A stretch of DNA of 64,000 bases. Origin: UBA5486 sp036744795. GTDB lineage: Bacteria; Bacillota; UBA4882; UBA10575. Under the pieces are notes generated by a model. That model ran no database searches, had not been told where the DNA came from, and was given only the letters and a program-made list of their open reading frames with translations. The stretch spans positions 66,782 to 130,781 of the forward strand of contig DAIOHK010000002.1 in NCBI GenBank assembly GCA_036744795.1, in the 5' to 3' direction. Below, one piece after another: positions 26,140-34,468 of this stretch. The stretch's first letter is position 1. Each line of letters begins with the position of its first letter. A program made the position numbers and the translations under genes.

Positions 26140-28461
26140 TTAATCTAATTCCACTTCTAATCTACCTTGGTAGGTATCAGGGTTGAGCAAAGTACCCATC
26201 TGATTTGTAGTATAAGAGCCACCATTTACTTTTTTCACAGTAAAAACACCTCTTAGTAATACGCTCCAAGATTTACCTGTACAATTTGTTACTATAATAA
26301 TTTTATTACTGCAGCGCTCGATTGTCATCTCCAATTCCGATTGACCTTTAGGATTATAAACCTTTGTAGAAACCTGTTTTCCCTCTTCCAACTCAAAGAC
26401 TTGGAGATTTACGTGATCCGCATAATCATAATCCGGTTTATTATCTACCTTCCCCACCGCCAGTATAGTATTGGGGCGGACCATCAACGGAATACTCAAA
26501 TAATCATGCTTCTCTTGCCGCCAACATCCGCCAACCACTTTTTCCCCGGTTAGATAATTCGTCCATTGCCCTTTAGGCAAATAATAAGAAACCTGACCAT
26601 CACTACTAAAAACAGGAGCTACCAGTAGGGCCTCACCCAGCATATATTGACGATCTAAATAAATACAAGCCGGATCATCCGAGAATTCTAAGAACATCGC
26701 ACGCATTACTGGTACCCCTTCAGCCGAGGCCTCGTAAGCTTTAGCAAAGATATACGGCATTAAACTGCATTTTAGCTTAGTAAAGAAACGTAAAACATCT
26801 ACTGCTTCCTCATCAAATAACCAGGGAGCCCGGTATGAACTATTCCCGTGCAACCGGCTGTGAGATGATAATAAACCAAATGCCACCCAGCGTTTATATA
26901 AATCAGGAGTTGCAGTATCTTCAAAGCCACCAATATCATGGCTCCAAAAACCAAATCCGGATAAACACAGTGACAAACCTCCACGTAAGCTTTCGGCCAT
27001 TGATTCATAATTTGCTCGGCAATCTCCACCCCAATGTACAGGAAACTTTTGACTTCCAACAGTAGCCGAGCGGGCAAAAACCACCGCCTGCCCTTTACCT
27101 AACTTTTTTTCCAACAAGTCAAAAACTACTTTATTATACAAATACGAATAATAGTTATGCATCTTTACCGGATCAGAACCATCATCATACACTACATCCG
27201 TGGGAATTCGCTCCCCAAAGTCAGTTTTAAAACAGTCTACACCTATATCTAACAGTTTTTCCAGATATCCAGTATACCAATCGCAAGCAGCAGGATTAGT
27301 AAAATCAACAATTCCCATTCCGGCTTGCCATTTATCCCATTGCCAGAGATCGCCATTAGGTTTTTTCAGCAGATAACCATGTTTTAATCCTTCAGCAAAC
27401 AATTTAGAACGCTGAGCAATATAAGGATTGATCCAGACACAGATCTTCAACCCTTTAGCTTTTAATCTTTTCAGCATCCTCGCCGGTTCCGGGAAAACAC
27501 GATCATCCCATTCAAAATTGCACCAGTGGTATTCTTTCATCCAGAAACAATCAAAATGAAAGACCGACAGGGGTAAGTCGCGTTGGGCCATACCATCAAT
27601 AAAACTATTGACTGTTTCTTCATCATATTCGGTAGTAAAGGAAGTAGTAAGCCACAAGCCAAATGACCAGACCGGCGGGAGGAAGGGTCTTCCGGTGAGT
27701 GCCGTATATCTTTTTAGTACTTCTTTCGGTGTTGGACCATTAATGATAAAATACTCCAAAGATTCTCCCGGTACGCTAAATTGGACAGATGATACCCGCT
27801 CGGATGCCACCTCAAAGGAGACTTCCTCCGGATGATTAACTAGAACTCCATAACCATTATTAGTCAAATAAAAGGGGATATTCTTATAAGCCTGTTCAGT
27901 ATTGGTCCCCCCATCTTGATTCCAGATGTCAATAACCTGACCATTCTTTACAAACGGTGTAAACCGTTCACCAAACCCATAAACAGCTTCTCCCACTTTT
28001 AAATCCAACTGTTCTCGCAGATATGTATCTCCAGCATCGTTAGTTATATAACCCGCATTCCGAAAGCTACTCCCAGTTAACAGAGATGAATTATTAAGGA
28101 ATTTAAGTTCCCAGCGGTCCTTTCTGATCACCACGCTCAAATTACCACTCTTCAATATAACCTCTTGCTCATTATTAATAATTTTAACTTTGTTATTTTC
28201 ACTCACATTAACACTAAACTCCGGACCCTTTTTGCTTATTCCTTTAAAATGTTCCATTTGCACGCCAATTACATCAGGCATTGGTGAATAAAATCTAATT
28301 GCAAGCAGCGCCCCATCAAGGGTTGCTCCCCGGTGCCCGATATGCCGGCATGGTGCATAAACAGTCAGCGAATTGGAATCAATATCTAGATCATGGACCT
28401 CAATCGGGTTAAAGATCTTTATCCCTTTTCTAACCAGCCACTGACCATCAGTAAACTTCAT
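26140..28461 (-). CDS. yicI: glycoside hydrolase family 31, alpha-xylosidase (YicI-like)
   Basis: Releases alpha-xylose from isoprimeverose-type or other alpha-xylosides in the cytoplasm. GH31 signatures are present: the nucleophile in KTDFGERIP (Asp414) and the acid/base in HWGGDC (Asp480), separated by 66 residues as in E. coli YicI. WNQDGGTNTEQAYKNIPFYL and FGFWSHDIGGF are also typical. 773 aa matches the family. No signal peptide. The start is at ATG with AAGGAGG. The nearby genes (GT51, HAD, LeuCD) are on the same strand, but no transporter lies directly beside it. Confidence 0.93.
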   Translation of the reverse strand: MKFTDGQWLVRKGIKIFNPIEVHDLDIDSNSLTVYAPCRHIGHRGATLDGALLAIRFYSPMPDVIGVQMEHFKGISKKGPEFSVNVSENNKVKIINNEQEVILKSGNLSVVIRKDRWELKFLNNSSLLTGSSFRNAGYITNDAGDTYLREQLDLKVGEAVYGFGERFTPFVKNGQVIDIWNQDGGTNTEQAYKNIPFYLTNNGYGVLVNHPEEVSFEVASERVSSVQFSVPGESLEYFIINGPTPKEVLKRYTALTGRPFLPPVWSFGLWLTTSFTTEYDEETVNSFIDGMAQRDLPLSVFHFDCFWMKEYHWCNFEWDDRVFPEPARMLKRLKAKGLKICVWINPYIAQRSKLFAEGLKHGYLLKKPNGDLWQWDKWQAGMGIVDFTNPAACDWYTGYLEKLLDIGVDCFKTDFGERIPTDVVYDDGSDPVKMHNYYSYLYNKVVFDLLEKKLGKGQAVVFARSATVGSQKFPVHWGGDCRANYESMAESLRGGLSLCLSGFGFWSHDIGGFEDTATPDLYKRWVAFGLLSSHSRLHGNSSYRAPWLFDEEAVDVLRFFTKLKCSLMPYIFAKAYEASAEGVPVMRAMFLEFSDDPACIYLDRQYMLGEALLVAPVFSSDGQVSYYLPKGQWTNYLTGEKVVGGCWRQEKHDYLSIPLMVRPNTILAVGKVDNKPDYDYADHVNLQVFELEEGKQVSTKVYNPKGQSELEMTIERCSNKIIIVTNCTGKSWSVLLRGVFTVKKVNGGSYTTNQMGTLLNPDTYQGRLEVELD

Positions 28462-28486
28462 TTTTTTATTCCCTCCTTAGTAATCA

Positions 28487-29326
28487 CTACAATTCCTTTA
28501 ACCTTTGTAATAAGCCGTTTTTTCCGGCCGCAAAAAGTCGACTTAGCGATTGAAGTCCCCGCCAAGACAAGCTATTTATTTCAGCTTTGATCAGCCGTAA
28601 ACTTTCTACACATTTAGCCTTTATTAAAGAGGGAAAATAGGAAGCAGGTGGTAGTCCTTTCTGGGTTTCTTCATCAAGTTCTCCATAATATAAATCCATA
28701 AGCTTCTTGGGTTTGTACTCCCCCGAAACTAATTTCTTTATTCTGTTGGTTCGCTCCGCATTCGCTTCCCGATGATTTAGAATATGAAAATTATTAGGGG
28801 CAATAATCATCGCCACAATTGATAAATACTCATCTTTACTTAACTTACTTACTGTTTTATTAAAATAAACTTTGGCTGCCTGTTCAAAACCTATTACAGG
28901 TTCCCCCTTTATGTTGCCTAAATAAACGTAATTTAAAAAGAGGGTAAGTTGATCATCTTTATTTACCAACCGATCCATCACATACCTTGCGATCAAAGTT
29001 TGTTTAATTTTAGCAAAGCCCGATTTAAATTCATCAAAATAAAATATCTTCACTAAACCTTGAGTAATTGTAGTAATACCAGCTCCAGGAGTCTTTAGAT
29101 CAACTCCATTATGATCGTAAAAATTAGGATCTTCTACCGCAAGTAAAGCATCCAATTGCCACTGGCTCAAATCGCTAACTTTCAAATCCGAATTTTCTAA
29201 GGCCTTTCCAATCATTCTGGGCGTAATAAGGCAGGCTTTTATCATCTCAAAAGCAAAATATATAAAGCCAATTACCATTATGACCAAGAATAATCGGAAA
29301 AAGAATTTTCGGATCTTTTTCATCAT
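28487..29326 (-). CDS. monofunctional GT51 peptidoglycan glycosyltransferase-like protein
   Basis: 279 aa with one N-terminal helix (about residues 10-30). The GT51 fold begins with AVEDPNFYDHNGVDL (catalytic Glu in ED) and ITTITQGLVK in place of the usual STITQQ, then RYVMDRLVNKDDQLTLFLNYVYLG. No transpeptidase domain follows. Monofunctional members polymerise lipid II. The weakly conserved second motif (GITTITQ) may reduce or change activity. AAAGGAG precedes the double ATG. The gene lies 25 bases upstream of the GH31 gene in the same orientation, so co-transcription is likely. Confidence 0.8.
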   Translation of the reverse strand: MMKKIRKFFFRLFLVIMVIGFIYFAFEMIKACLITPRMIGKALENSDLKVSDLSQWQLDALLAVEDPNFYDHNGVDLKTPGAGITTITQGLVKIFYFDEFKSGFAKIKQTLIARYVMDRLVNKDDQLTLFLNYVYLGNIKGEPVIGFEQAAKVYFNKTVSKLSKDEYLSIVAMIIAPNNFHILNHREANAERTNRIKKLVSGEYKPKKLMDLYYGELDEETQKGLPPASYFPSLIKAKCVESLRLIKAEINSLSWRGLQSLSRLFAAGKNGLLQRLKEL

Positions 29327-29358
29327 TTATAAGACTCCTTTTGCCAGGTACTAGTTAC

Positions 29359-29982
29359 TTATTTTTTTAATAAGCGCCGCCTTAATATCTTGAAAGCTTC
29401 CTGATCTCGGTAATGAAAAGTTTCTAATCCCAATTTCTGCGCCGCTTGTATATTAGCCTCTACATCATCAATAAATAGGCATTCAGCCGGACGAAGATGT
29501 AATCTTTCAAGACACTTTTTATAAATAATTGGATCCGGTTTGCATACCATTAGATCGCAGGAAAAAACCGTGGTATCAAAAAAATTATTCTTTAACCAGG
29601 GAAAGTTTTCCTTCATATAGCTCAGAATATCCACTGGCATATTAGAGATTATCCCTAATTTATAACCACCATTTTTTAAATCCTTAGCTAAATCCAGTAC
29701 TTCTTGGTTGATGGAAATCCAACTTTTCTTATCATGCTCTATTAATTTTATGATCATTTCACGATCGTAATTTACATGACAAGCAGAAAGTACCTTTCCC
29801 CAATACTCCTCTCCTGAAATACCCGAATCATATTCTAGCCTGTATTTATAATAATTAGTTGTGAAAATATCTTCCTTAATGCCAGTTAAATCTAGCATGG
29901 CATTAATTTCTTGTTGATTCTGAGCTAAGCTAATAACACACCCATAATCAAAGATTACCGCCTGAATTTCCAACTGCACCAC
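29359..29982 (-). CDS. HAD-family hydrolase (subfamily IA, YihX-like)
   Basis: 207 aa. Motif I is VIFDYGCVI, the DYG form seen in YihX/epoxide-hydrolase-like HADs, where the second Asp of DxD is Gly. Motif II is IISNMP and motif IV is FIDDVEANIQAAQKLGL. The cap segment lies between. Members act on phosphorylated sugars, for example alpha-D-glucose 1-phosphate; the substrate is not determined. GTG codons occur at the first two positions; the ribosome binding site is poor, so the start is uncertain. It follows leuD by 21 bases. Confidence 0.82.
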   Translation of the reverse strand: MVQLEIQAVIFDYGCVISLAQNQQEINAMLDLTGIKEDIFTTNYYKYRLEYDSGISGEEYWGKVLSACHVNYDREMIIKLIEHDKKSWISINQEVLDLAKDLKNGGYKLGIISNMPVDILSYMKENFPWLKNNFFDTTVFSCDLMVCKPDPIIYKKCLERLHLRPAECLFIDDVEANIQAAQKLGLETFHYRDQEAFKILRRRLLKK

Positions 29983-30003
29983 CCTTCCGTTCTTCTGAAA
30001 GTA

Positions 30004-30510
30004 TCATCCAATAATGCTCTGGTAAGATCCAGATTGAAACATAGGAATAACTCCACCACTCCTATAAATCTGCAAGATATAATCGGAAAGTTTTTCCGCC
30101 TGAATTATTTTACCAGACGAACTTTTAATCCTTCCGGAGAATAAATCAGCCCCAATCTCTTCACCCGCTTGTAAAACAGCTGCCGCCCCGGGGGCTATTA
30201 GAACTGGAAAAGCAGCATTAATCGCATTCCGGTAAAAAATCCGAGCAAAAGATTCAGCAATTACAAGACCAATCCCAGCCGTTTTTAGAGTAATTACCGC
30301 GTGTTCCCTACTTGACCCGCAACCAAAGTTTCTTCCTGCAACAATTATATCTCCGGGACGATAATTATGACGAAACATTGGATCTGCCCCTTCCATTACA
30401 TGAAGTGCGATCTCACTATGTTCACTAAGGTCAAGGTAACGCCCGGGGTAAATTTGATCCGTATCTATATTATCTCCAAACTTGAAAACTTTTCCTTTAA
30501 TCTGTTGCAT
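30004..30510 (-). CDS. leuD: 3-isopropylmalate dehydratase-type small subunit (LeuD-like)
   Basis: 168-aa swivel-domain subunit of an aconitase-superfamily hydro-lyase. Signature parts include GDNIDTDQIYPGRYL and GRNFGCGSSREHA, with FARIFYRNAINAAFP. The loop after YL reads YLDLSE instead of YLRT, which is typical of isopropylmalate isomerases; so the substrate may be another 2-hydroxyacid (for example dimethylmalate or homocitrate). The start has AAAGGAG. It lies downstream of leuC, with a 239-bp repeat-filled gap. No leuA or leuB gene is in the window. Confidence 0.88.
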   Translation of the reverse strand: MQQIKGKVFKFGDNIDTDQIYPGRYLDLSEHSEIALHVMEGADPMFRHNYRPGDIIVAGRNFGCGSSREHAVITLKTAGIGLVIAESFARIFYRNAINAAFPVLIAPGAAAVLQAGEEIGADLFSGRIKSSSGKIIQAEKLSDYILQIYRSGGVIPMFQSGSYQSIIG

Positions 30511-30536
30511 TTTGTATCTCCTTTCTAGTTTAGAAA

Positions 30537-30746
30537 ATGCCTTCGAAGATTGTCGATTCTCCCGCCTTTGATTTACATCTTCTGGACGGCTTGTCGACTC
30601 ACCCGGTTTTTGATTTAATCACTTCGTGATGTTAAGGTAACCGGCATGAGCGATTAGGTAGGCAGCATGAACGACTTGCTAGTCGACTCACCTGGCTTAT
30701 ATTTTCACCATTTCGTGTGCGCGGGTGGTAGCGAGCGTGAGCGACT
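30537..30746 (+). repeat. repeat cluster between leuD and leuC (63-bp repeats, copies 3 and 4)
   Basis: Begins with agaaaatgccttcgaagatt (from 30532), includes a short GTCGATTC unit (30552 onwards), a full copy GTCGACTCACCCGG ... CCGGCATGAGCGAT (30593-30654) and a divergent copy GTCGACTCACCTGG ... GTGAGCGACT (30682-30746). A related block lies on the other side of leuC at 32145-32279. Confidence 0.8.
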
Positions 30747-30749
30747 AGT

Positions 30750-32000
30750 TTATAAATATTTTCTTGGATCCACTAATTTCCCTTCAAGGGCAGTTGCTGC
30801 TGCCGTAACCGGGGAAGCAGCATAAATTTCTGCCTCAGCACTTCCCATTCGGCCAGGAAAATTCCTACTCGAAGTTGTAACACATCTTTCACCTGCGGAG
30901 AGCAATCCTTGATGAACACCTAGACAAGGGCCACATCCGGGTGCGGATACCGTAGCACCACTATCCAAAAGTTCTTGAATATATCCACGCCGGATTGATT
31001 CTTTAAACACCTCATTAGATGCGGGAAGAACCACTAGTCTTGTATGAGGAGCTATCTTTCGTCCCTTTAAAATCTTTGCCGCTATTTCAATATCTTCTAC
31101 CCGTCCACCGGTACAAGTTCCAATTAAAACCTGATCAACTTTTACTCCCTCCACCTCATTTACCGGCAAAACATGATCAATACTATGGGGGACAGCCACC
31201 AGCGGAGGTAAGTTATTAATCTCAAAATTATAAGATTCTACATATTCATAATCGGGATCCGTAGTATGAACAGTAAAGTCATTTCCGTAACGTTCTCTAA
31301 CATACGATAAGACCTCATCCGAAGGTTGAATATATGAAGTTTTAGCACCCATCTCAACAGACATATTACAAATAACCATGCGTTCTGCCACAGACATAGT
31401 CTCTATAGCTGTTCCGGCAAATTCAATAGCTTTATAAACCGCTACATCCTGACCAAGTTCCCCAAGTACCTTTAAGATGACATCTTTAGCCATCACACCC
31501 GGCATCATTTTACCTTCAATATTAATCTTAATGATTTCAGGAACTCTAAACCACAACTTTCCGGTAATCAGGATAGTTGCAAGATCCGTTGAGCCCACCC
31601 CCGTACCAAAAGCTCCAAAGGCACCATGGGTAGTAGTATGAGAATCTGTAGCCACCAGAATCATTCCCGGTCTTACTAATCCTTTTTCCGGCATAACCTG
31701 ATGGCAAACCCCGCTGTTTATATCAGCCAGATGAGGTATTTTCTGTTCAAAACAAAACTCCCTCATTTTTCGATGATTTTCCGCAGCTTTAATGGAAGGT
31801 GCCGGGCTGAAGTGATCAAAGATAAAAATAATTTTCTCCGGATCCCAGACTTTCTTACCCCCCATATCTTTAAAAGACTTTAATACCTGGAGATAAAGAT
31901 CATTAATCTCCGCCAAATCAACTTCTGCTGTTACTATCTCTCCTGCTTTGACGCTTTCCATACCAGCATGAGAAGCCAGTATCTTTTCTAGTGCATGCAT
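30750..32000 (-). CDS. leuC: 3-isopropylmalate dehydratase-type large subunit (LeuC-like, bacterial/archaeal short form)
   Basis: Large [4Fe-4S] subunit of an isopropylmalate isomerase/homoaconitase-type hydro-lyase. Cluster cysteines are in IGTCTGGR and APGCGPCLG. Other matches are VATDSHTTTHGAFGAFGTGVGSTD and SRNFPGRMG. The start is placed at 32000 (MHALEKILASHAG), 11 bases after AAAGGAG; the frame extends 19 codons upstream, but without a better signal. About 416 aa, the usual size of the short (archaeal-type) LeuC/HacA class. The substrate cannot be fixed without leuA/leuB; see the LeuD loop. Confidence 0.9.
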   Translation of the reverse strand: MHALEKILASHAGMESVKAGEIVTAEVDLAEINDLYLQVLKSFKDMGGKKVWDPEKIIFIFDHFSPAPSIKAAENHRKMREFCFEQKIPHLADINSGVCHQVMPEKGLVRPGMILVATDSHTTTHGAFGAFGTGVGSTDLATILITGKLWFRVPEIIKINIEGKMMPGVMAKDVILKVLGELGQDVAVYKAIEFAGTAIETMSVAERMVICNMSVEMGAKTSYIQPSDEVLSYVRERYGNDFTVHTTDPDYEYVESYNFEINNLPPLVAVPHSIDHVLPVNEVEGVKVDQVLIGTCTGGRVEDIEIAAKILKGRKIAPHTRLVVLPASNEVFKESIRRGYIQELLDSGATVSAPGCGPCLGVHQGLLSAGERCVTTSSRNFPGRMGSAEAEIYAASPVTAAATALEGKLVDPRKYL

Positions 32001-32340
32001 TAGGTCAGTCACTCCTTTGTCTTGTCTAGAATTTAGAAATAAATCCTGTTTATCCACTTAAACTTTCTCTCTTACTTTTGGTTATCCTTCTTCATTTAAT
32101 TGCGTGCACGTAAACATATTCTTCTTAATTACGTAATATTCTCTCTAGAAAATGCCTTTGAAGATTGTCGATTCATCCGCCTTTGATTTACACCTTCTGG
32201 ACGGCTTGTCGACTCACCTGGCTTATATTTTCCTTATTTCATGTGTGTGGACGGTAGCCAGCGTAAGCGACTACTTAGAAAATGCATATTACTTAAATTA
32301 ACCCAAAAGTAACAAAATAGTACTTATAAGCACCCAAACG
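32001..32340. other. intergenic region upstream of leuC
   Basis: Contains a repeat block (32145-32279) that copies the sequences found between leuD and leuC. No riboswitch or T-box leader for the leucine genes was seen. Confidence 0.5.
32145..32279 (+). repeat. repeat cluster upstream of leuC (63-bp repeat, copy 5)
   Basis: Repeats agaaaatgccttt, gaagattgtcgattcatccgc and the 63-bp unit GTCGACTCACCTGG ... GTAAGCGACT (32208-32271). It is a direct copy of the 30532-30746 block, so leuC lies between two direct repeats. Confidence 0.8.
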
Positions 32341-32341
32341 C

Positions 32342-32371
32342 TTGACTCTTATTTACAAATAAGAATATAAT
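32342..32371 (+). promoter_or_regulatory. promoter with palindromic operator for the beta-barrel candidate
   Basis: -35 TTGACT (32342-32347) and -10 TATAAT (32366-32371) are separated by 18 bases. Between them TCTTATTT-AC-AAATAAGA is a perfect palindrome (32347-32364), well placed for a repressor. The gene start is about 95 bases downstream. Confidence 0.6.
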
Positions 32372-32466
32372 AATTTTAATAGGCAAATTATACTACACTT
32401 TTTATTCAAGACCTAAAAGTTTAAGAAGTCCGTATATCTAATAATAAATATAAAGGGGAAAATGTA

Positions 32467-33147
32467 ATGAAAAAAGTAATATTATTTATTATTATGATCC
32501 TGCTTCTACCTTTGTTTCCCTCTCAAGAAGTTACCGCCAGTAACTTTTCTGCCACTTTTGAACTTGATTTTTTCAATAAAGATCCTAATGTTTTTACCAC
32601 TGAAACCTTCCGGAGATATCATCAACTTGATCTTAATTATCAGTTTTGGGAGAACTTTTTCATTAAATTTATATATAACTGGTGTGATAATGTTACCAGT
32701 AGTATCTCAGCTCATGAGATCACCCCCTGGCAAATCATGATCGTCAAAGATCAATATGAGTTTAATACTGTACTAGTCAGTGATATTATTAATAATAAAC
32801 GCTCTTATACATACAATTTTTCTCATAATAATATTTTTCGTATCAATGATAAATACCAGTTTCACCTTAAGCTAGGGATCAAGGCAAACCAAAATGGAAT
32901 TACCCCTGATTATGGGGGAGCAATTAGAAGAGACAACTTATGGTTAGGCATTAATTATCTAAGTCCCATTGATGCCAAGTTAATGGATGAAACTGATGGG
33001 AGAACGAATCTACCTTTGACAATTAGTTATGAATGGCAGCCCAGAGAAGATAATTATATTCGTTTTGAATATAATCATCATTTGCTAAAATCTGAGACAG
33101 AGAAAAATTACTGGGCTAAAATAGCTTTAGTTTTTAGATTGTATTAA
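32467..33147 (+). CDS. secreted protein, possible small outer-membrane beta-barrel
   Basis: 226 aa. The signal peptide is MKKVILFIIMILLLPLFPS followed by SQEVTAS. The rest alternates polar and aromatic residues in short strands (for example LDLNYQFWENFFIKFIYNW and YIRFEYNHHLL), without membrane helices or cysteine pairs. It ends in YWAKIALVFRLY, an amphipathic strand with a terminal aromatic residue, which is the beta-signal pattern of outer-membrane proteins. AAAGGGG precedes the ATG. No known family was recognised; the barrel idea is inferred and would imply a diderm cell. A promoter with an operator lies upstream. Confidence 0.6.
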   Translation: MKKVILFIIMILLLPLFPSQEVTASNFSATFELDFFNKDPNVFTTETFRRYHQLDLNYQFWENFFIKFIYNWCDNVTSSISAHEITPWQIMIVKDQYEFNTVLVSDIINNKRSYTYNFSHNNIFRINDKYQFHLKLGIKANQNGITPDYGGAIRRDNLWLGINYLSPIDAKLMDETDGRTNLPLTISYEWQPREDNYIRFEYNHHLLKSETEKNYWAKIALVFRLY

Positions 33148-33183
33148 ATTGATTTTTAAACCTTACCTACTTTAAGGAATTTT

Positions 33184-33234
33184 TAAGGAATCGTTTAATT
33201 AGTTAAATAAATCTAAAGGTAATTATGCAATTTT
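33184..33234 (+). repeat. short GGAATT/GGTAATTATGCAATT-bounded element
   Basis: Left end AAGGAATCGTTTAATTAG, right end AAAGGTAATTATGCAATT, about 50 bases apart. It matches the ends of the larger composite repeat and may be a minimal or deleted copy. Confidence 0.5.
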
Positions 33235-33391
33235 TTTACTTCTAAATACAAACAAGCCGTCTAATTAAAGGCGGCTTATTTATGTTACACTCCAGTTTTT
33301 CCTTGATTGCCTCCTAAATTATTTTAATTCTTCTCTACAAATAATTCATTGTTTAAGCCCTGTTTTTTTACATCATATGAGTTTAATCTTG

Positions 33392-33541
33392 TTAAGGAAT
33401 TGAATAATTAGTTGATTTAAGATTTAACCACAGTATAGTCTTGGCTAATCGCGTTGCCCTACAATTAACTATTACGCCACAATCTATTTAAAGCCAAACG
33501 TTTATTGTGATAAATAAGGCCTTAAGGTAATCATGCAATTC
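33392..33541 (+). repeat. composite repeat with GGAATTGAATAATT and GGTAATCATGCAATT ends
   Basis: Left end TTAAGGAATTGAATAATT, then ATTTAAGATTTAACCACA, and right end TTAAGGTAATCATGCAATT. The same outline is found at 56005-56371, but the interior differs (no GTCG-ended or octamer module). Confidence 0.55.
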
Positions 33542-33591
33542 GCTCTGCTATTTTGAGAGGATTATAAACAAAATCAATCAAATTATTTTGT

Positions 33592-33619
33592 CATTTATGA
33601 AGGATTCTGCCCATTTATG
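33592..33619 (+). promoter_or_regulatory. candidate DeoR-type operator repeats
   Basis: CATTTATG occurs at 33592-33599 and 33612-33619, 20 bases apart (two helical turns), 57 bases before the regulator gene. The arrangement suits a self-regulating DeoR protein, but no experimental site is known here. Confidence 0.35.
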
Positions 33620-33675
33620 TTGTATTGTAAGTGTAAGGTTAAAGTTTTGTATCTGTTTGAAGGGAGCGTACACAG

Positions 33676-34440
33676 TTGTTTCCAGAAGAAAGACGACAAA
33701 AATTATTTGAAGTTTTAAAGCTACATTCAAGTATGTCCGTTACTGACCTGGCAAAGCTCCTAACCGTAAGTGAAGCAACAATTCGAAGGGATCTTAATGA
33801 GCTTCAGGAGTTAGGAATGATCGAACGAACACATGGGGGTGCCCTTCTAGCTACTTTAAGTAAGTTTGAACCGGCATATATTGATAAAACAGATAAATTT
33901 TTGGAGCAAAAGCAAAAAATTGGCGCAGTAGCAGCAAGTCTTATTGAAAATGGAGAAACAATTATTCTTGATTCAGGCACAACTACTCTGCAAGTACTTA
34001 AACATTTAAAAGGCAAACAAAATATCACTGTAATTACGAATGCTGTAAATTTTGCCCAAGAAATCGATATTAATAATGATATTGAAATGGTGATCATTGG
34101 CGGCAATGTCAAATTTAATACCCAGGCTCTTGTAGGACCTTTGGTCCAAGAAAACTTAAAGAATTTCTATGCAGATAAAGTCTTTATCGCTGCCAATGGA
34201 TTTACCTTAGAAAAAGGATTTACCACCCCTGATATTACTGAAGCCTACACCAAACGGGCAATGGTTCAAGGAGCATCAAAAGCAATAGCTGTCTTAGATC
34301 ATAGTAAATTTGGCAAAACAAGTTTAACTACAATTGTTCCTCCATCAGATGTAGATATTTTAATAACAGATTCAGGAATTAATCAACAAATGAAAAGGGA
34401 AATAGAAAGCTATGGAATACAAGTAATTGTTGCTGAGTAA
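33676..34440 (+). CDS. fruR: DeoR-family transcriptional regulator of the fructose operon (FruR-like)
   Basis: 254 aa with a TTG start nine bases after GGGAG. The N-terminal helix-turn-helix reads MSVTDLAKLLTVSEATIRRDLNEL with ERTHGGA following, the standard DeoR form. The C-terminal sugar-phosphate-binding domain has ILDSGTTTLQVL and the VFIAANGF segment. It is the first gene before fruK and the fructose PTS genes (14-nt overlap or short gap to the next start region), so it most likely represses this operon until fructose 1-phosphate appears. The name is by context. Confidence 0.9.
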   Translation: MFPEERRQKLFEVLKLHSSMSVTDLAKLLTVSEATIRRDLNELQELGMIERTHGGALLATLSKFEPAYIDKTDKFLEQKQKIGAVAASLIENGETIILDSGTTTLQVLKHLKGKQNITVITNAVNFAQEIDINNDIEMVIIGGNVKFNTQALVGPLVQENLKNFYADKVFIAANGFTLEKGFTTPDITEAYTKRAMVQGASKAIAVLDHSKFGKTSLTTIVPPSDVDILITDSGINQQMKREIESYGIQVIVAE

Positions 34441-34468
34441 AATATCAATTTATTTAAGGAGGGTCAAA

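Larger units (their letters stand above)
33148..33675. other. intergenic region before the fructose operon
   Basis: Holds two elements with GGAATT-type ends (33184-33234 and 33392-33541), a hairpin with GCCG...GGCGGC at 33253-33272, and two CATTTATG direct repeats at 33592 and 33612 that may serve the DeoR regulator. No ORF. Confidence 0.5.

Noticed and set aside
30537..32279. Repeat blocks around leuC considered as a CRISPR array
   Set aside because: Units are few, unequally spaced and of differing sequence, the spaces between them are repeats or a gene, and no cas gene is present.
32001..32340. Possible T-box or leucine leader upstream of leuC
   Set aside because: No T-box core, antiterminator or leucine-codon-rich leader peptide was found; the region is occupied by repeats.
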